From Lepeophtheirus salmonis (lineage: Eukaryota > Arthropoda > Copepoda > Siphonostomatoida > Caligidae), in the NCBI RefSeq assembly GCF_016086655.4, contig NC_052144.2:27373896-27437895 (forward strand): a stretch of 64,000 bases of DNA, written 5' to 3'. The notes under the pieces are model-generated. The model made no database searches. It saw only the letters and a program-made list of their open reading frames with translations, and was not told the DNA's origin. Shown here one piece after another: positions 36,966 through 48,606 of this stretch (within the stretch, counting starts at the first letter, position 1; every line of letters starts with the position of its first letter). Position numbers and translations under genes: made by a program.

Positions 36966-39689
36966 GAGGAAATATCAAATTTCCTAACGTTTCTTACACA
37001 TTTGCAAAAGGGGTTTTCCATTGTAATGTGATGACGATGGCAAACAATTAAACACTGTAATTCATGATTTTAGCAATTATCAGGCTCTTTAGATACTGAG
37101 AGAGTTTATTCTGTTTAGTTTGAAGCGGTCTCTCCAAATCTATTGCTTTGATTAACGAGAAAAAAAGTTACTATTCTAGAAAAGACCAAAGCAATATAAA
37201 TTTCATTTTAATTTGTAAAGTTCTGATCGAGTAGAAACTCACTCTACTGAAATCTATAAAATTTGGCAAATTAAGAGGGATTCTCATTATTACAGCTGCT
37301 CACTATTCTTTTTGAAGATTAAAATTCCAGATGACAACATTTCAGCCTGAAAGTTTTCGGGAGATCTGATAAATTTCACTCCTCACTCTGAGCAAAGTAC
37401 TTGATGGTTTTGAACAATACTATTTGCAATTTTAAAAAGTTCAATTTTTTTAAATCGAGAAATTCCTTGCTTATTTTTCATAATTTAATTGTTACTTTTT
37501 CTATTTTTAAAATCTCGTTGTTAATTTTTTTTTTTTTTGTCATTGTTTAAAACAAATTTGTTTGTGTACATTGTAGCGTTTTCTTATCCTTATTTCAAAA
37601 TAAAATGTTTATTTATCTCTGTAAGATACAACTTTTCTGGATAAATAAAGAGAAAAAAAATTATATTTGTGAAAAGTAAATTTTATTTATACTTTACATT
37701 TCTTAATTCTAAAAAATCATTATTATATAAAATTTTGCCAAGTTTAACCCAAGATCAAAGAACATCAATTATCAAAAGAAATAAGGCTTTTTTGGATCCT
37801 AATTAAATTTATGAAATATCTTTTCCAAGGCAAATTTATTATTTTTTCCAAGAATTTGGAAAAGGGAATTCTTTAAAGTTGATATGAGTGTATTTTATAA
37901 TTAAATATCTTCTACATAATTGAGTTTCATTACTTTCGTTACGGACATAAAAAGTATAAAAGTGAAAGTCAAATGAAAACTTTTTATAATTCAATCACAT
38001 GCCTTTCTTTATAATAATAAAGTTGGTATTTTTTATTGTATTATATTTCTTTTATGTTTATTATGTATGTACATCAGGAATATAAATTAAATCCTTTTGC
38101 AGTTATGTAACTTTGCCCACTTACAAAGAAAAAAACGGTCTATATTATTTAAAACAAGGTTGATTTTAACAGTGACAGGGATTAACAGGCGTTCTTTTTA
38201 CATTAAACCATTGCCTTGTGATAGTACAATTAAACATTGATTGGATCTAGGATATAATTAGCTGTTTATTGTATCCTGTCTTTTGCTTGAGCATTAAAAA
38301 TTAGTGTAGAAGTTATAATAGCTTAGATAGAGTTGTAGAAAAAATGACCTGCCTATTTGCTAAAAAAAGGAACCGAAAATAAACTTGGTAATCCTGACAA
38401 CTTGAAAAATGTTGTAGAGTTGAGCAGCTTAGCTGGGAACACCTTTGAGAATAAGGAAATAAACACAAATTAATGTTAACAGCTTTTGAAAATAAAATAA
38501 AATGTGTAGGTTGCAACTACAAAAAGACTAGCGCTTGTCTAAAGATAAATGTGTACAATGTACATCATGGTGGGTAAATATATGCAAGCACATACTTTCT
38601 TAAAAAATAACTTTACAGAAAAAATATAAAGTTCAAAACTTTATACTTATAGTTTGATTTAATTTTAAAAAGCTCTCACCTTCTTATCTTTCTATTTTTA
38701 AGCACGAGACACCTTCTTGTATATTGTTACCTATGCATGTATAAGTAATAAGTATTGCAGACATGAACATTACTTAACTAGGAAATTTATATCAACAGAC
38801 ATAAAAAATTTCAATAACATTATTTGCAATATTTATGGCTTGATGTTATAAATCCATACATATTCTATGTTTTAAAGAGGGGGAGTGAAAAAATAGGAGA
38901 CTATTGATCCTATCATTGGTGGGAGCAGCTTTCTTTTTTTCAGTAATATATAAGTTCATATACCATATACCTACATAAATACTGCCTTAACATAGAGAAC
39001 AATAAAAATTGAACGAATAAACTGGTAATAAACATTATATAGGTATTAGTATACAAATATCTAAAATCCAATAAAAGTTGCAAAAAAAAAGAAACATTTT
39101 TTTCTTCATAAAATTAACTCATGCAAAAAATGTAAGCAGAGGGAAATAACTATTTATCAGACCCAGAAAAAGAAATAATATACCTCAATTTTTATTGGAT
39201 CTAAAAAAAAACTATTAAATATTCGATTAACTAAGCACATTAAATTGATTTTTCAATTTATTTTCGAATGTCAAGTGAACATAGATGAATTAAAGAAAAA
39301 AAAGTTGTCAATCCAACCAAGAATGATAATGGTGATCAACTACATTAAAATAATTAACTAATTGATGCTAATTATGATAATAATGCTAACACCAATATGG
39401 ATGAAAATGATGAGTACGATGCTTATAAAAGTGAAGGCAACAATGTGCTAACTATGGAGATGTTAATAATTGTTGCAAGGACAGTGGATCCCAAGAAGAC
39501 CAAGAATAATCAGATATGATCTGAAAATAGCTAAAAGACTCAAGGAAGCTATCCGAAGACCCTTAACAAGGATGACTGAATTAGAAAAACTGCAACTTTA
39601 GAAGAGAAAAACAGACAAAAATGGGAAAGTTCTTTGACAAAGTTAACAATTTCGTATTCAGCTAGCCAAAATAATTAAAGAAACCATAA
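36966..39689. other. AT-rich stretch without recognisable gene
   Basis: Very A/T-rich. The minus open frame at 38313-38516 has no motif. From about 39300 to 39690 the sequence becomes A-rich and coding-like on the plus strand (frames rich in K, N, D, E, such as ATLEEKNRQKW near 39590), possibly a decayed ORF1 of the retrotransposon that follows. Confidence 0.45.
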
Positions 39690-40735
39690 TAATCAACTGC
39701 TCATATATCATCATCCAAGATTGTAAAGCAGCAAACTCAGAACTTAAACTTGGAACATATCAAATAGCTTTAATAACAGAAACTCTATGTATTTCTATAA
39801 CGGCATAACAAAAAGTCGAAATCTAACTAGATACACAATTCACATTAAATGAGTATCAAAACCCTTAGCTTGCATTTGAACTACTAATCACCTGCATTTA
39901 TGGATTGTTCAAGAATTCTCTAATATTCACTAAATTGAGTCATAAGAAGGGAAATCGAAATTTCTTGCCCACTTAGAAAAATGAAAAAAGACAAAATGAG
40001 TGGAAGGGTGTACAAAACATATCACCAGTTTGAGATGCAAACTAGTAAACTCGAACTTAAACTTAACCACAGCTCAAAAGGAAGAGTAATTAACTACTAA
40101 ATATGTGTAGCGTTCGACCCTCAGAAAAAAGAATTAGGGAGGCATTTCTCCAACAGAGCCAAAAGTCTTAAAGATATTGCCAAACTAATCCAAGTTCAGA
40201 AAAAATGGGTAACTCAATTGTTCACCTCAAAAAAAGAGAGTAGTTACTCACAATCACCAAATGAGTCTTTACAAATACTTATGGAAACTCACTTCCCAGA
40301 CTGGAGAATCAATACTATTTGTGATAGACCTTTACAAGAAACCATCTTGGATATTGAATTTCCGGACACAAGAGTTCAGGATCCAATAGACTGAAACCAG
40401 TTGTACAGGAACAACTTAGAGAAAACGTTATCTACTATGTTTCAGAACTTTCCAAAGTAATTCTCAGCTTTGGCTACACAACAAATTGCTGGCCCAAACC
40501 TGGCAACCATGATTACAGCTCGGCAAAATATTTTAGGGAAATTCCTTATCCTAAACTACATCCTTAAGGGACTCAAAATAATTGTAGAGTGGAAAGTCGA
40601 AGAAGTAATTCCGAAATTTCCCTCGAAAGATGCCTAGACAAAAGGCCTATCAACCGAAAATACCTGGTCACAAGCAACAGACTTGATCAAAAATTTTATT
40701 TATCAGTAACAATGTACACTTGTACTAAGTTTTGA
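39690..40735 (+). pseudogene. Non-LTR retrotransposon remnant (I/R1/Jockey-like), endonuclease start to RT start
   Basis: Broken plus-strand frames read QDCKAANSELKLGTYQIALI (about 39718-39777). This matches the start of the endonuclease domain of arthropod non-LTR elements, usually INLQHSKAAS...IALIQEP. The basic linker region follows (KDKMSGRVYKTY, about 39991-40026), then AKLIQVQKKWVTQLF (about 40180-40225), LQILMETHFPDW (about 40267-40302) and, in another frame, PKPGNHDYSSAKYFREI (about 40495-40545). The last is the reverse-transcriptase entry motif (typically PKPGK.DY...K.FRPISL). Beyond about 40735 the similarity stops and a different element begins. Many stops are present. The clade within this group is uncertain. 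Confidence 0.6.
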
Positions 40736-40879
40736 CTGAAATGGTGATTTCCACTAGAAGTAGAAAAAATAAAACAGACCTTAAAAGAGTAATTTCTACT
40801 TATCTTCTCGAAGACTCCAATCTAGTTCTACAACTAGAAAAAACATCAATGGCATTTAAAGGAATGACCAATGAACGTC

Positions 40880-42750
40880 AACTGTTCGAAAGTAGATTGG
40901 ACTACACAGTAACCTCCAGATATATAATGGACCATTTCTCAAATTTCCAAATAACTTCTTATATTTATTTTAGATCACTCTCCTGTAATGGAGAGACTAT
41001 TATCTTCCGCTCAAAATCGTAAATCCTTTTGGTAGCTAAATATTTCTCATCTGCAGTGTCCTGAAACAAGAAATAAGGTAATTATATTTATACAAAGTCT
41101 CACCCATAAAATGAATATTGGAATATAAACTTATACATTTGACAAAATGGATGCTCATTTAGGTCCATATATAAGGAAATGGGCTTTAAAGCTGCTAAGG
41201 CAAGAAGAGAGTAAATGAATTAATTAATTTCCATAGGAAAATCGTTCCAAGATTCAAATTGATGTTAATTATCGGAAAGAACAAATGATAGAACATAAGA
41301 ATAAGGGAATACTTATCCGTATGAAATCAAATCTCGTAGATGATAATATAAGAAGTAAATCTTCTTTCAAAAACATAGAAAAGTGCTTTGGAAATAGTGG
41401 GAAATTAAAGACTCTGCAAAATAGAGAAGGATTCATCTCCAACGATCCAAAATTTATAAATAATGAAGCGACATAATTTTACTAAAATATTTATGCATTA
41501 CAAAGATGCCAATAATGCAGGTGGTGCACTTTCTGTATGTTTTGGAGAGACCAGATGGGTAATTCTTACCACAATAATGCCCAAGAAAGTTTTGACGTAG
41601 AAAAAACTTATTCATTCCCCCAACGACAACAAGGACGCAAAGACCAATAAGGGAAGAAGAAATTAAAAAGTTCATTAATAAATACAAAAAAAAGTACAAA
41701 ATACCTGGTTCGTCCGGTCTTCCTTTTGAGTATTATCAAATCTTCGTGACTCATTATGCTCCAGTTCTTCAGAGAGGCTTCCATGCAATCTTTAATAATT
41801 AATCTTTGCCTCCCTATATGAATGAGAACATTTTCAAACTATTAAATAAGAGAAGCAAAGACAAATTCGATATTAAAAATTACAGGCCGATAACTCTACT
41901 CAACACGTCCTTTAAAATACTCTCGGGTGTATTAAATAAAAGGCTTTTGAACTACATTCCAAAAATTATCAATAAATCTCAAAAAGGATTTATTGGTGGC
42001 TGTATGATGGATGATATTCCAACTCTTTTCATTATTGTCATCAATTCCCTATGCAAAGAAATAACCCAAAATAAAAAAATAAGGGGACTAAAAACAGAGG
42101 ATAATCATCATAAGTATCAATTATACGCTGACGATAAACCGTGTTCCTGACGTGGAGTTCCCCAGTGCGACATACCTCAGTTCAATAGCTCCTCTCTGTC
42201 CTGAAGTCATTTGGTAAAGAATCTGGACTGTCCAAATCTGATGTTGTTTCGTCCATATCCAAAAAATCTGAGGTAAATTTTCCCAAGCTTTCGTTACTCT
42301 TCATCAGCTAGTTTACTTGGAATACAGATATCCCAATCAGAGGAGGAGGGCATTCTACAATACGAGAAAAATATTCAGAGATGTGTTGAAGTTTCTTCAA
42401 CACACTATCAAAAAGGTAGTTTAAATTTTATAGACAAAAGTCACTTATTATAGACACTTTCTCAGGTTTGTCCCCTTCTCTTCTCCAATCAAAAGCAAGA
42501 TAAAGTTCATCACAAAAATGTTTCTTTGGAACTCGAAAATACCATCTATATCCAAAACTAGGCTCCAGACGTCTATCCGTGAATGGAGGCTTGGGATTTC
42601 TCTGGACATTGTGGTTGAGTTATTCATTTCAATCAATAATCAAGATATCAATTTTTTAATCATTTTTTTTTCTGGAAGAAGGAGGTATAGAAATCCTCGT
42701 ATGTACTTTATGCTAGATTGTAATATGTAATAGTACATACAAACACAATT
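40880..42750 (+). pseudogene. Non-LTR retrotransposon ORF2 remnant (L1/Tx1-like): endonuclease end, RT, C-terminus
   Basis: A possible endonuclease end (RLDYTVTSRYIMDHFSNFQI, about 40891-40950) comes first. From about 41650 come REEEIKKFINKYKKKYKIPG and LPPYMNENIFKLLNKRSK, then NYRPITLLNTSFKILSGVLN (about 41878-41937) and QKGFIGGCMMDDI (about 41980-42018), the N-terminal reverse-transcriptase blocks. The open frame 41806-42150 then jumps to KIRGLKTEDNHHKYQLYADD, giving motif C YADD without motifs A and B between. Downstream are LGIQISQSEE (about 42317-42346) and FLWNSKIPSISKTRLQTSIR (about 42521-42580), the C-terminal pattern ending in a GGLG-like block. The missing middle makes the enzyme non-functional. 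Confidence 0.8.
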
Positions 42751-43870
42751 ATTTGGAATAAATCAACAAAAATATTAACAAATTGGATATCATATTTCAA
42801 ATATGGAATTAGATATAAACTTACTCCATAAATAATGTAAGTTGATATCAACACTAAAATTGATATTCACACTCAAATTGCATTAACTATGATGTTAAGT
42901 TGGTGTTCAAAGTTTCAGATTACATAAGATGTCTGAATATATGTTTATAGAGGGATTCCCGCTTATAGCAGTTTTTGGGAACAATAAAAATCCATGTTAT
43001 ATGAAGTCCGCGTTGTAAGGTGACTTTTTTAGAAATAATTTATGACAGACAAGATAAATTTAATCTTTATCGGGTATTTACTTTATTTTTAATACGGTCA
43101 TTTCTATACTGTAAAATTTAAATTATCGGAACTGAATTAATATTTATTTACCAACCTTTTTAATTCAAGTTATATAATAAGCAATAACATTTTACGAATA
43201 TAAACATCGAAAAATAAAAATATACTAATAATAGTTTATTACAACCACATAACAATATTAGTTTGTGATTTTCACAAGATAGAATCTGTTATTGTTTATT
43301 ATTAAATTTTTCTATTAAGTATTAATGATTTTATTTAGTATTTAATAGTTTATGCAAGTTTTGGGAATATAATTTGTAACATTGAACAAAAAAATTCCAA
43401 AAATCAGAGGATAAACAAAAGAACGACGTTCAAGCAAACCAATGAAATAATTCGATATACTTAGATTAAAAATTTCTAAATATACAAGTAAATATTAAAC
43501 AAGGCATCACTAAGATAGATAAAGAAATATATATAATTTTTTTAAAAGTTTCTGGAGCATAAAATGATGATTCATTGGAGTAACAATGTGTTTAATAAAT
43601 CCAGGAGTGTACTTATTTGAATATATCATAATTTTTTACTTTAATTTCATACGTAAGATGAATTTATTATTTTGTTAAAATGTCCTCATATACATCATTG
43701 GCGTAACTTCACATAACAAATAAGGGTACGATTACAGTTAATATCACTTCTACAAGCTGAGTAATATGCCACACTAAATTGAGTCTCAATTAGGGGCGTT
43801 GCTAGCTTTCATCGTTGTTAGGGTGGTTACTGCTTAGCTGCAAAAAAGGAGAGAGATTTAAAAACAAAAA
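42751..43870. other. AT-rich stretch without recognisable gene
   Basis: No gene. Sequence near 43790-43805 (tcaattaggggcgttgctag) may mark the left edge of the family A repeat copy that follows. Confidence 0.5.
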
Positions 43871-44005
43871 AGGAAAGGGGGTTTTATTCCTGTCAAAAAT
43901 TGCCTCTTAATAACCTCGGAGGCCCAAAAAATATAATTGGAGCACATGTCATCTTGCTAAATTTTAGACTTATTTGTTCGACAATTTTGGATTAAATGTG
44001 TGATA
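43871..44005 (+). repeat. Dispersed repeat family A, copy 2
   Basis: Direct-orientation match of 8761-8910. It is preceded by a shorter purine-rich run (43843-43880) and followed by a GC-richer tail with ggagctcaagctccc (about 44022-44036), a perfect inverted repeat. Non-coding. Confidence 0.6.
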
Positions 44006-44094
44006 ATTCATAAACTTTTTGGGAGCTCAAGCTCCCCCATCAAAAAACGGACACTGATCTCAACTAGTGCAATTTTTGGACCCCCAGACCCGGC

Positions 44095-44290
44095 CCTCTA
44101 ACTCCCCCCGATATGAATCCTATTGATTATTTCTTTTAGGGAGAGTTAGAAAGGAAGGTGTTTGGCAATTCACACAACAGTATCGACTTCTTGAAGGACT
44201 ACATCATCAACTACAGGCTCAAAGTCTCCTCTGCAGACGTGGTGCGCATGATTGGCGAATATGGCGGACACATTTACTGTTTTTTTTTCT
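44095..44290 (+). pseudogene. Mariner-like transposase C-terminal stub
   Basis: A single decayed block is left: PPDMNPIDYFF, stop, GELERKVFGNSHNSIDFLKD (about 44107-44200), then VSSADVVRMIGEYGGHIY near 44280. This is the last quarter of a mariner transposase (SPDLNPLDYFFWGELERKV-type, ending before the GGHI tail). Everything upstream is absent and is replaced by the family A repeat tail at about 44090. Sequence at about 44365-44390 resembles the 3' TIR seen next to the 25.3-kb remnant, suggesting the same subfamily. Confidence 0.75.
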
Positions 44291-47200
44291 TTTGTATTAT
44301 TAGAACATGTAAATAAAATTTCAAACCACTACTTTCTTAACTTATTGATTAGGAGGCAGTTAAAGGTTGTGTGGATTTACCTGAACGACTCGACCCTGTA
44401 ATACCTATAATACAATGTATGGCTTGAAACAGCAATTTAATATAATACAATTTTAAATGCACCGATTAGTACCAACCCCGTATAGTACCGATATATAGAA
44501 AAATATTATTCTAAAATCATGATCTGTTTACAAAAGTTTTGGATCCTCATATATTTACTGATTTGGTATGTAGTTGCTACCAGAAAAGAATTATAATTTT
44601 TCTTCGCTGTTTTTAGTTGTTATTCATATATTTTTAATAAATTATTATCCCCAAGGACCAAAATGGAATTTAAAACCTTTAATCCCTCTGTATATATTTG
44701 AAGCACCCATGTTATGTTTATGTATACATGTATTATAAATTTTTACTCTACTATTCATGGAAACAGGTTGTTTATCAAAATGAAGTATGATAAATATGCA
44801 TGGATATGCAAATTAAGAGCATGGATTATGCATATATAAAAATATAATATTCATTCGAAATATAGATAATCTATATAGATTGAAGCATTTTAAAACTTTT
44901 TTTTAAGATCATTAGACATGCAACTGTAATCTTGCAAAGTAATATTCCTTGATGAAAAATAATCACTTCTTTTAACAACAAAAAATTATAATAAAATTAA
45001 TGGTTTAAAAAACTTAACAACGAGTTAAAATTTTTGGATTTGTATTAAAAAGAAAGATAAATGTTCAAAATATTTTACATTAAAATATACACCAAAATAG
45101 TATAAATACATATTTAGATCATTTTACAATTACTATATTCTAATTTATGTGGTGAGTTGAAATAAATTAGAATGCAAATTTAAACAAAAATTAATAGTCT
45201 TCCTTTAATTTATGAGGCTTCATTTGGGTCCGAGATATTCTTAAAGAAAGATTTCTTCGTTTCTAATTATTTCATTGTAACGATAATTTTTTTTTACTCT
45301 AAGTGCACTTGAGGATGTCTTCAAGGGATTAATTAGAATTTTCTTTTTGCTGTAAATAAAAGATAATCATATTTCTAGGAATACAAATTTAATATATAAT
45401 CAAATTTGAGATACAAAATTGACACTTGCTTTTTAATTGATAGGTCACAAATATTAGTTCTTTGTGGAAATAATATTTGGAAACTCCTTTGAATGTATAG
45501 TTTGATTATCAAAGAAGAGAAACTCAAGAATTTTTCCCACTTGTTGTTGTTAAAATTGTTAATAAATTAACTGGTCTTATAATTACTGGATAATTTGTCA
45601 CTCAGAAATACTTATTCAACAAAATAAGCTTTCTAATTTGTAGTCTTTATTTTATCTGTCTTCGTAAATTAATTTATTAAATTAGAGGTTATAAACTGGA
45701 GAGATTTGAGACTGAAATCTCCATGATACTTTTTAGAAAGCCCCTTAAAATATAAAAATTATATTAAAAATAAAAATACTTTCATTAAACAAATCCTTTC
45801 CTTACAAAATGGTCAATAATTGCACTCGGTAATGGTTCTAAAATTGAGTTTTAAAAGATATTAAATCAAAAGAATGAAAAATTTGAAGCAATTGCAAGCT
45901 GAACAGTTTTTACATTTGACTTTTGAAGGCTTTTATTATTATCCTTTCATCATTGAGGAAGGAACAAATAAGTACAGTCAAATCCAGATATAAGAAATTC
46001 TGATATAGTTAAAATTACCTATGGTCAAAGTTCTCTGAGATATCAATTTTATTCCTATATAAAATACTACTCAACAAAGAAGCATAGAGTAATAATCCAC
46101 ATAAAGTCAACTTTTTTTTTGATATCTTCATAGGAATTGATGAAACAAAGAATTCTTTTTGGGATTTTATCTTTTTTAAGGTACACATCGTAATTTGACG
46201 CCAAAAAAAATATGTTTACTTCTTTTCAAATTCAGTTAGCATTGTAATATAATCAATACAGATACATATCATGAATGCTGCCCAAAACACTTTGAGTGAG
46301 TCAAAGATAAAGTAAAAATTATCGATGATCTGTGAAAAAAAGAATTTAATCAAAACCGGGTTTCCTTGAAATAAGGAGTTTTCATTAATTAAATATTATT
46401 AGTTCTGGTTTTTTAAATAATTTGTATATAATAAAAATCTGAATTCAAATTTTTATCTAAAAAACTGTAGTTTCCTTTATTTGGATTTGATTGTACAATG
46501 TATGTTGATTGATAAAATAACGCAGGATAGTTTTTTTTGATAATGTATCCTTGTTAGACTCGGAGTATCATTGAAGAATTGGAGTAGTTCCTGTCTATGT
46601 ATTTAAACTATATGGAGTAGACTTGCATGTATTTTTCCCCTCCTTACTTATTGTAGCTAATCTACTAAAACCTCATGACATCTAAGCTGCTCTCCACTCG
46701 AACATTTTTATTATTTCCATCAGAATTATCACGATAGTTTTGTTTCTAGCATAATCGCATATCATATTTATGACTACTCTATATACCAAAGATCATGATC
46801 CTGTAATTATTCCCCTTTTTATGGAACTTTCTACAACCGTATTATCTATCTAATTCACTTCATGTGTTTTTAAAAGGGATGTATCTGTCACAAAATTTTG
46901 ACATCTTATCCAATACAGTCCTAAATCTTAAGGACCCGTTCCAATTGAATGATTTTTTTAATAGTGACTTTGTTATCACGGCATTACCTCAGTTAGTTGT
47001 CGATTTTCTCTTTTTCTTTTCACCTAATCAGTGTTGTGAATTGAATTTAAATTAAATTTTGCTAAGCAGTCATCAATGTCAACATTTATTAAAAAAAAGA
47101 ATTGGCCAACTACAAACTGATTTTGAGCCTTTTTTCTATTTGTGATCAAATGAAAGGGATGTGCGACATAATTAAGATAACAACGTGTTATATTTGAGGA

Positions 47201-47753
47201 ATTCCAAAAACACTTAAAATTCAAAATCTTATATAAGTTTTAATTCAAATTAAATCATTTTTATTTTCTGGAAAAATTTGTTATAATTAATGATGGATCT
47301 TTGTGTTTACAAAAATTAAGGAATTGCTCCCAAAAAATATTATTCGTAGATTTTTTCTAAAATTTATGAGTAAAAATTCTAGGATATTTGTTTTTTGATG
47401 ATAAATAACTATAAAAATATATGCCACTTTTTATGCATAAAACCGGCGCTATTTCATCATAAGTTGACTCTAATTATCTCCGATAACAAAGTTGAACGGA
47501 GGATATATTTTTGGTCTGTTTGTTTGTCTTTTGATCACAAGGATAACAGCATAAATTACTGATTAATTTTGATCTAACTTGCTTCCAAGATGATATATCA
47601 TTCAGTGGACATTAAATTTTAAAAGGTGAAGGTAGCATAACATATTAAAAATACATGATCAACAATAACTTTGGAACATATTAAGGTACAAAGCTCAAAT
47701 TGGTGTCATTATGTATTGTGGCTTAAATGTATCAGATAGAAAAAAAGTTCAAG
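44291..47753. other. AT-rich desert
   Basis: About 3.4 kb of A/T-rich DNA with no coding signature, TIR pair or repeat match that I could find. The open frames at 46864-47055(+) and 47024-47224(-) are motif-free. Confidence 0.55.
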
Positions 47754-47761
47754 GTTAAGAG
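47754..47761. repeat. Target-site duplication of hAT element, left (gttaagag)
   Basis: The 8-bp sequence gttaagag directly precedes the element and is repeated exactly at 51933-51940 directly after it. Eight base pairs is the standard duplication of the hAT superfamily. Confidence 0.93.
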
Positions 47762-47788
47762 CAGGGCCGTACGTCAGTATTGCGCTTT

Positions 47789-47804
47789 GTCCGCTTCAGC
47801 GGAC
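47789..47804. repeat. Subterminal palindrome gtccgct-tc-agcggac
   Basis: Perfect 7-bp arms with a 2-base centre, 27 bases inside the left end of the hAT element. The gtccgct half recurs in inverted form near the right end (aagcggac near 51897). Short subterminal repeats in hAT elements are commonly transposase-binding sites; that role here is inferred. Confidence 0.6.
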
Positions 47805-47960
47805 CAAAAAAAAACCTTACTCAACCTTCCACCAATCATATAGGTATGTAAATATAGATGAATTAAGTCATAATTAATTATTAAAATCTATTATATATAT
47901 GTAACTTATGACCAACTCATATTAGTACTGAGTCATTATAATAAAATTACATATTTCTAG

Positions 47961-48295
47961 CACGTCCACCCAAAAGGAAGCTAGATAATTTTCACAAAAT
48001 TGAACATGGAATACATTTTCCAACAAATTATAGTTCATTTAAATGAAAAAATGATTCTGATTAATCCTTTGGAGGCACCGCAAATTGTACTTAAAGTAGC
48101 CAAAATTCACCGGCACATTTATAGAATTAGTAAATTAATAAATTATAACTCTAAGACAATATTTGGGCCAAATTAACTCAGATAGATAAAACGGAGGTTT
48201 TAAACTACAGTTTAGACTCTCGGGTATCTCAATTCATCGCAGAAATTTGAATTCAAATCCTGTAATTTACCGTAATATCTCTTTCAAATATTGCC
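47961..48295 (+). repeat. Dispersed repeat family B, copy 2 (inside hAT element)
   Basis: Aligns with 10221-10530 and 58081-58423 over its length. Landmarks are ctaga with ttttc, ggaggcaccgcaaattgtac (about 48070-48090), gggtatctcaatt (about 48222) and caaatcctgtaatttac (about 48254). Its position in the 5' non-coding part of the hAT element means it either inserted there or was carried along by transposition. Confidence 0.65.
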
Positions 48296-48334
48296 TGTCA
48301 TTTTATAAATATAAATGATTGAACCTTTGAATAT

Positions 48335-48606
48335 AAAACGCGTTTTCCGCTTCCCATGATACATTTCTGATAATTTATAAATTACTGCAATTATTTCAAG
48401 AGTACTTTACAGACAAAAAAAAAAAAAAAAAAAGACGCACACAACATTTTTCGTATGGAGTACTCTTGAACAATGAAAGAGCGTTAGAATTTCTTTCATT
48501 GAATAAAAAGATACATTAAATTATGGTTATGTACTTTTTATAGTGGATTGTTGCAGTAATTTATTAATTATCAGAAATGTATCACGGGAAGCGGAAAACG
48601 CATTTT
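48335..48606. repeat. 56-bp inverted repeat, 53/56 identical, with nested 12-bp hairpin
   Basis: The left arm 48335-48390 is the reverse complement of the right arm 48551-48606 except at three positions, with a 160-bp spacer. Inside the spacer, ttcaagagtact (48395-48406) pairs perfectly with agtactcttgaa (48459-48470), and a 19-base A run lies at 48415-48433. The right arm contains the transposase start codon and its first ten codons, so a transcript starting upstream of 48335 would fold the start codon into a long, almost perfect stem. Confidence 0.93.
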
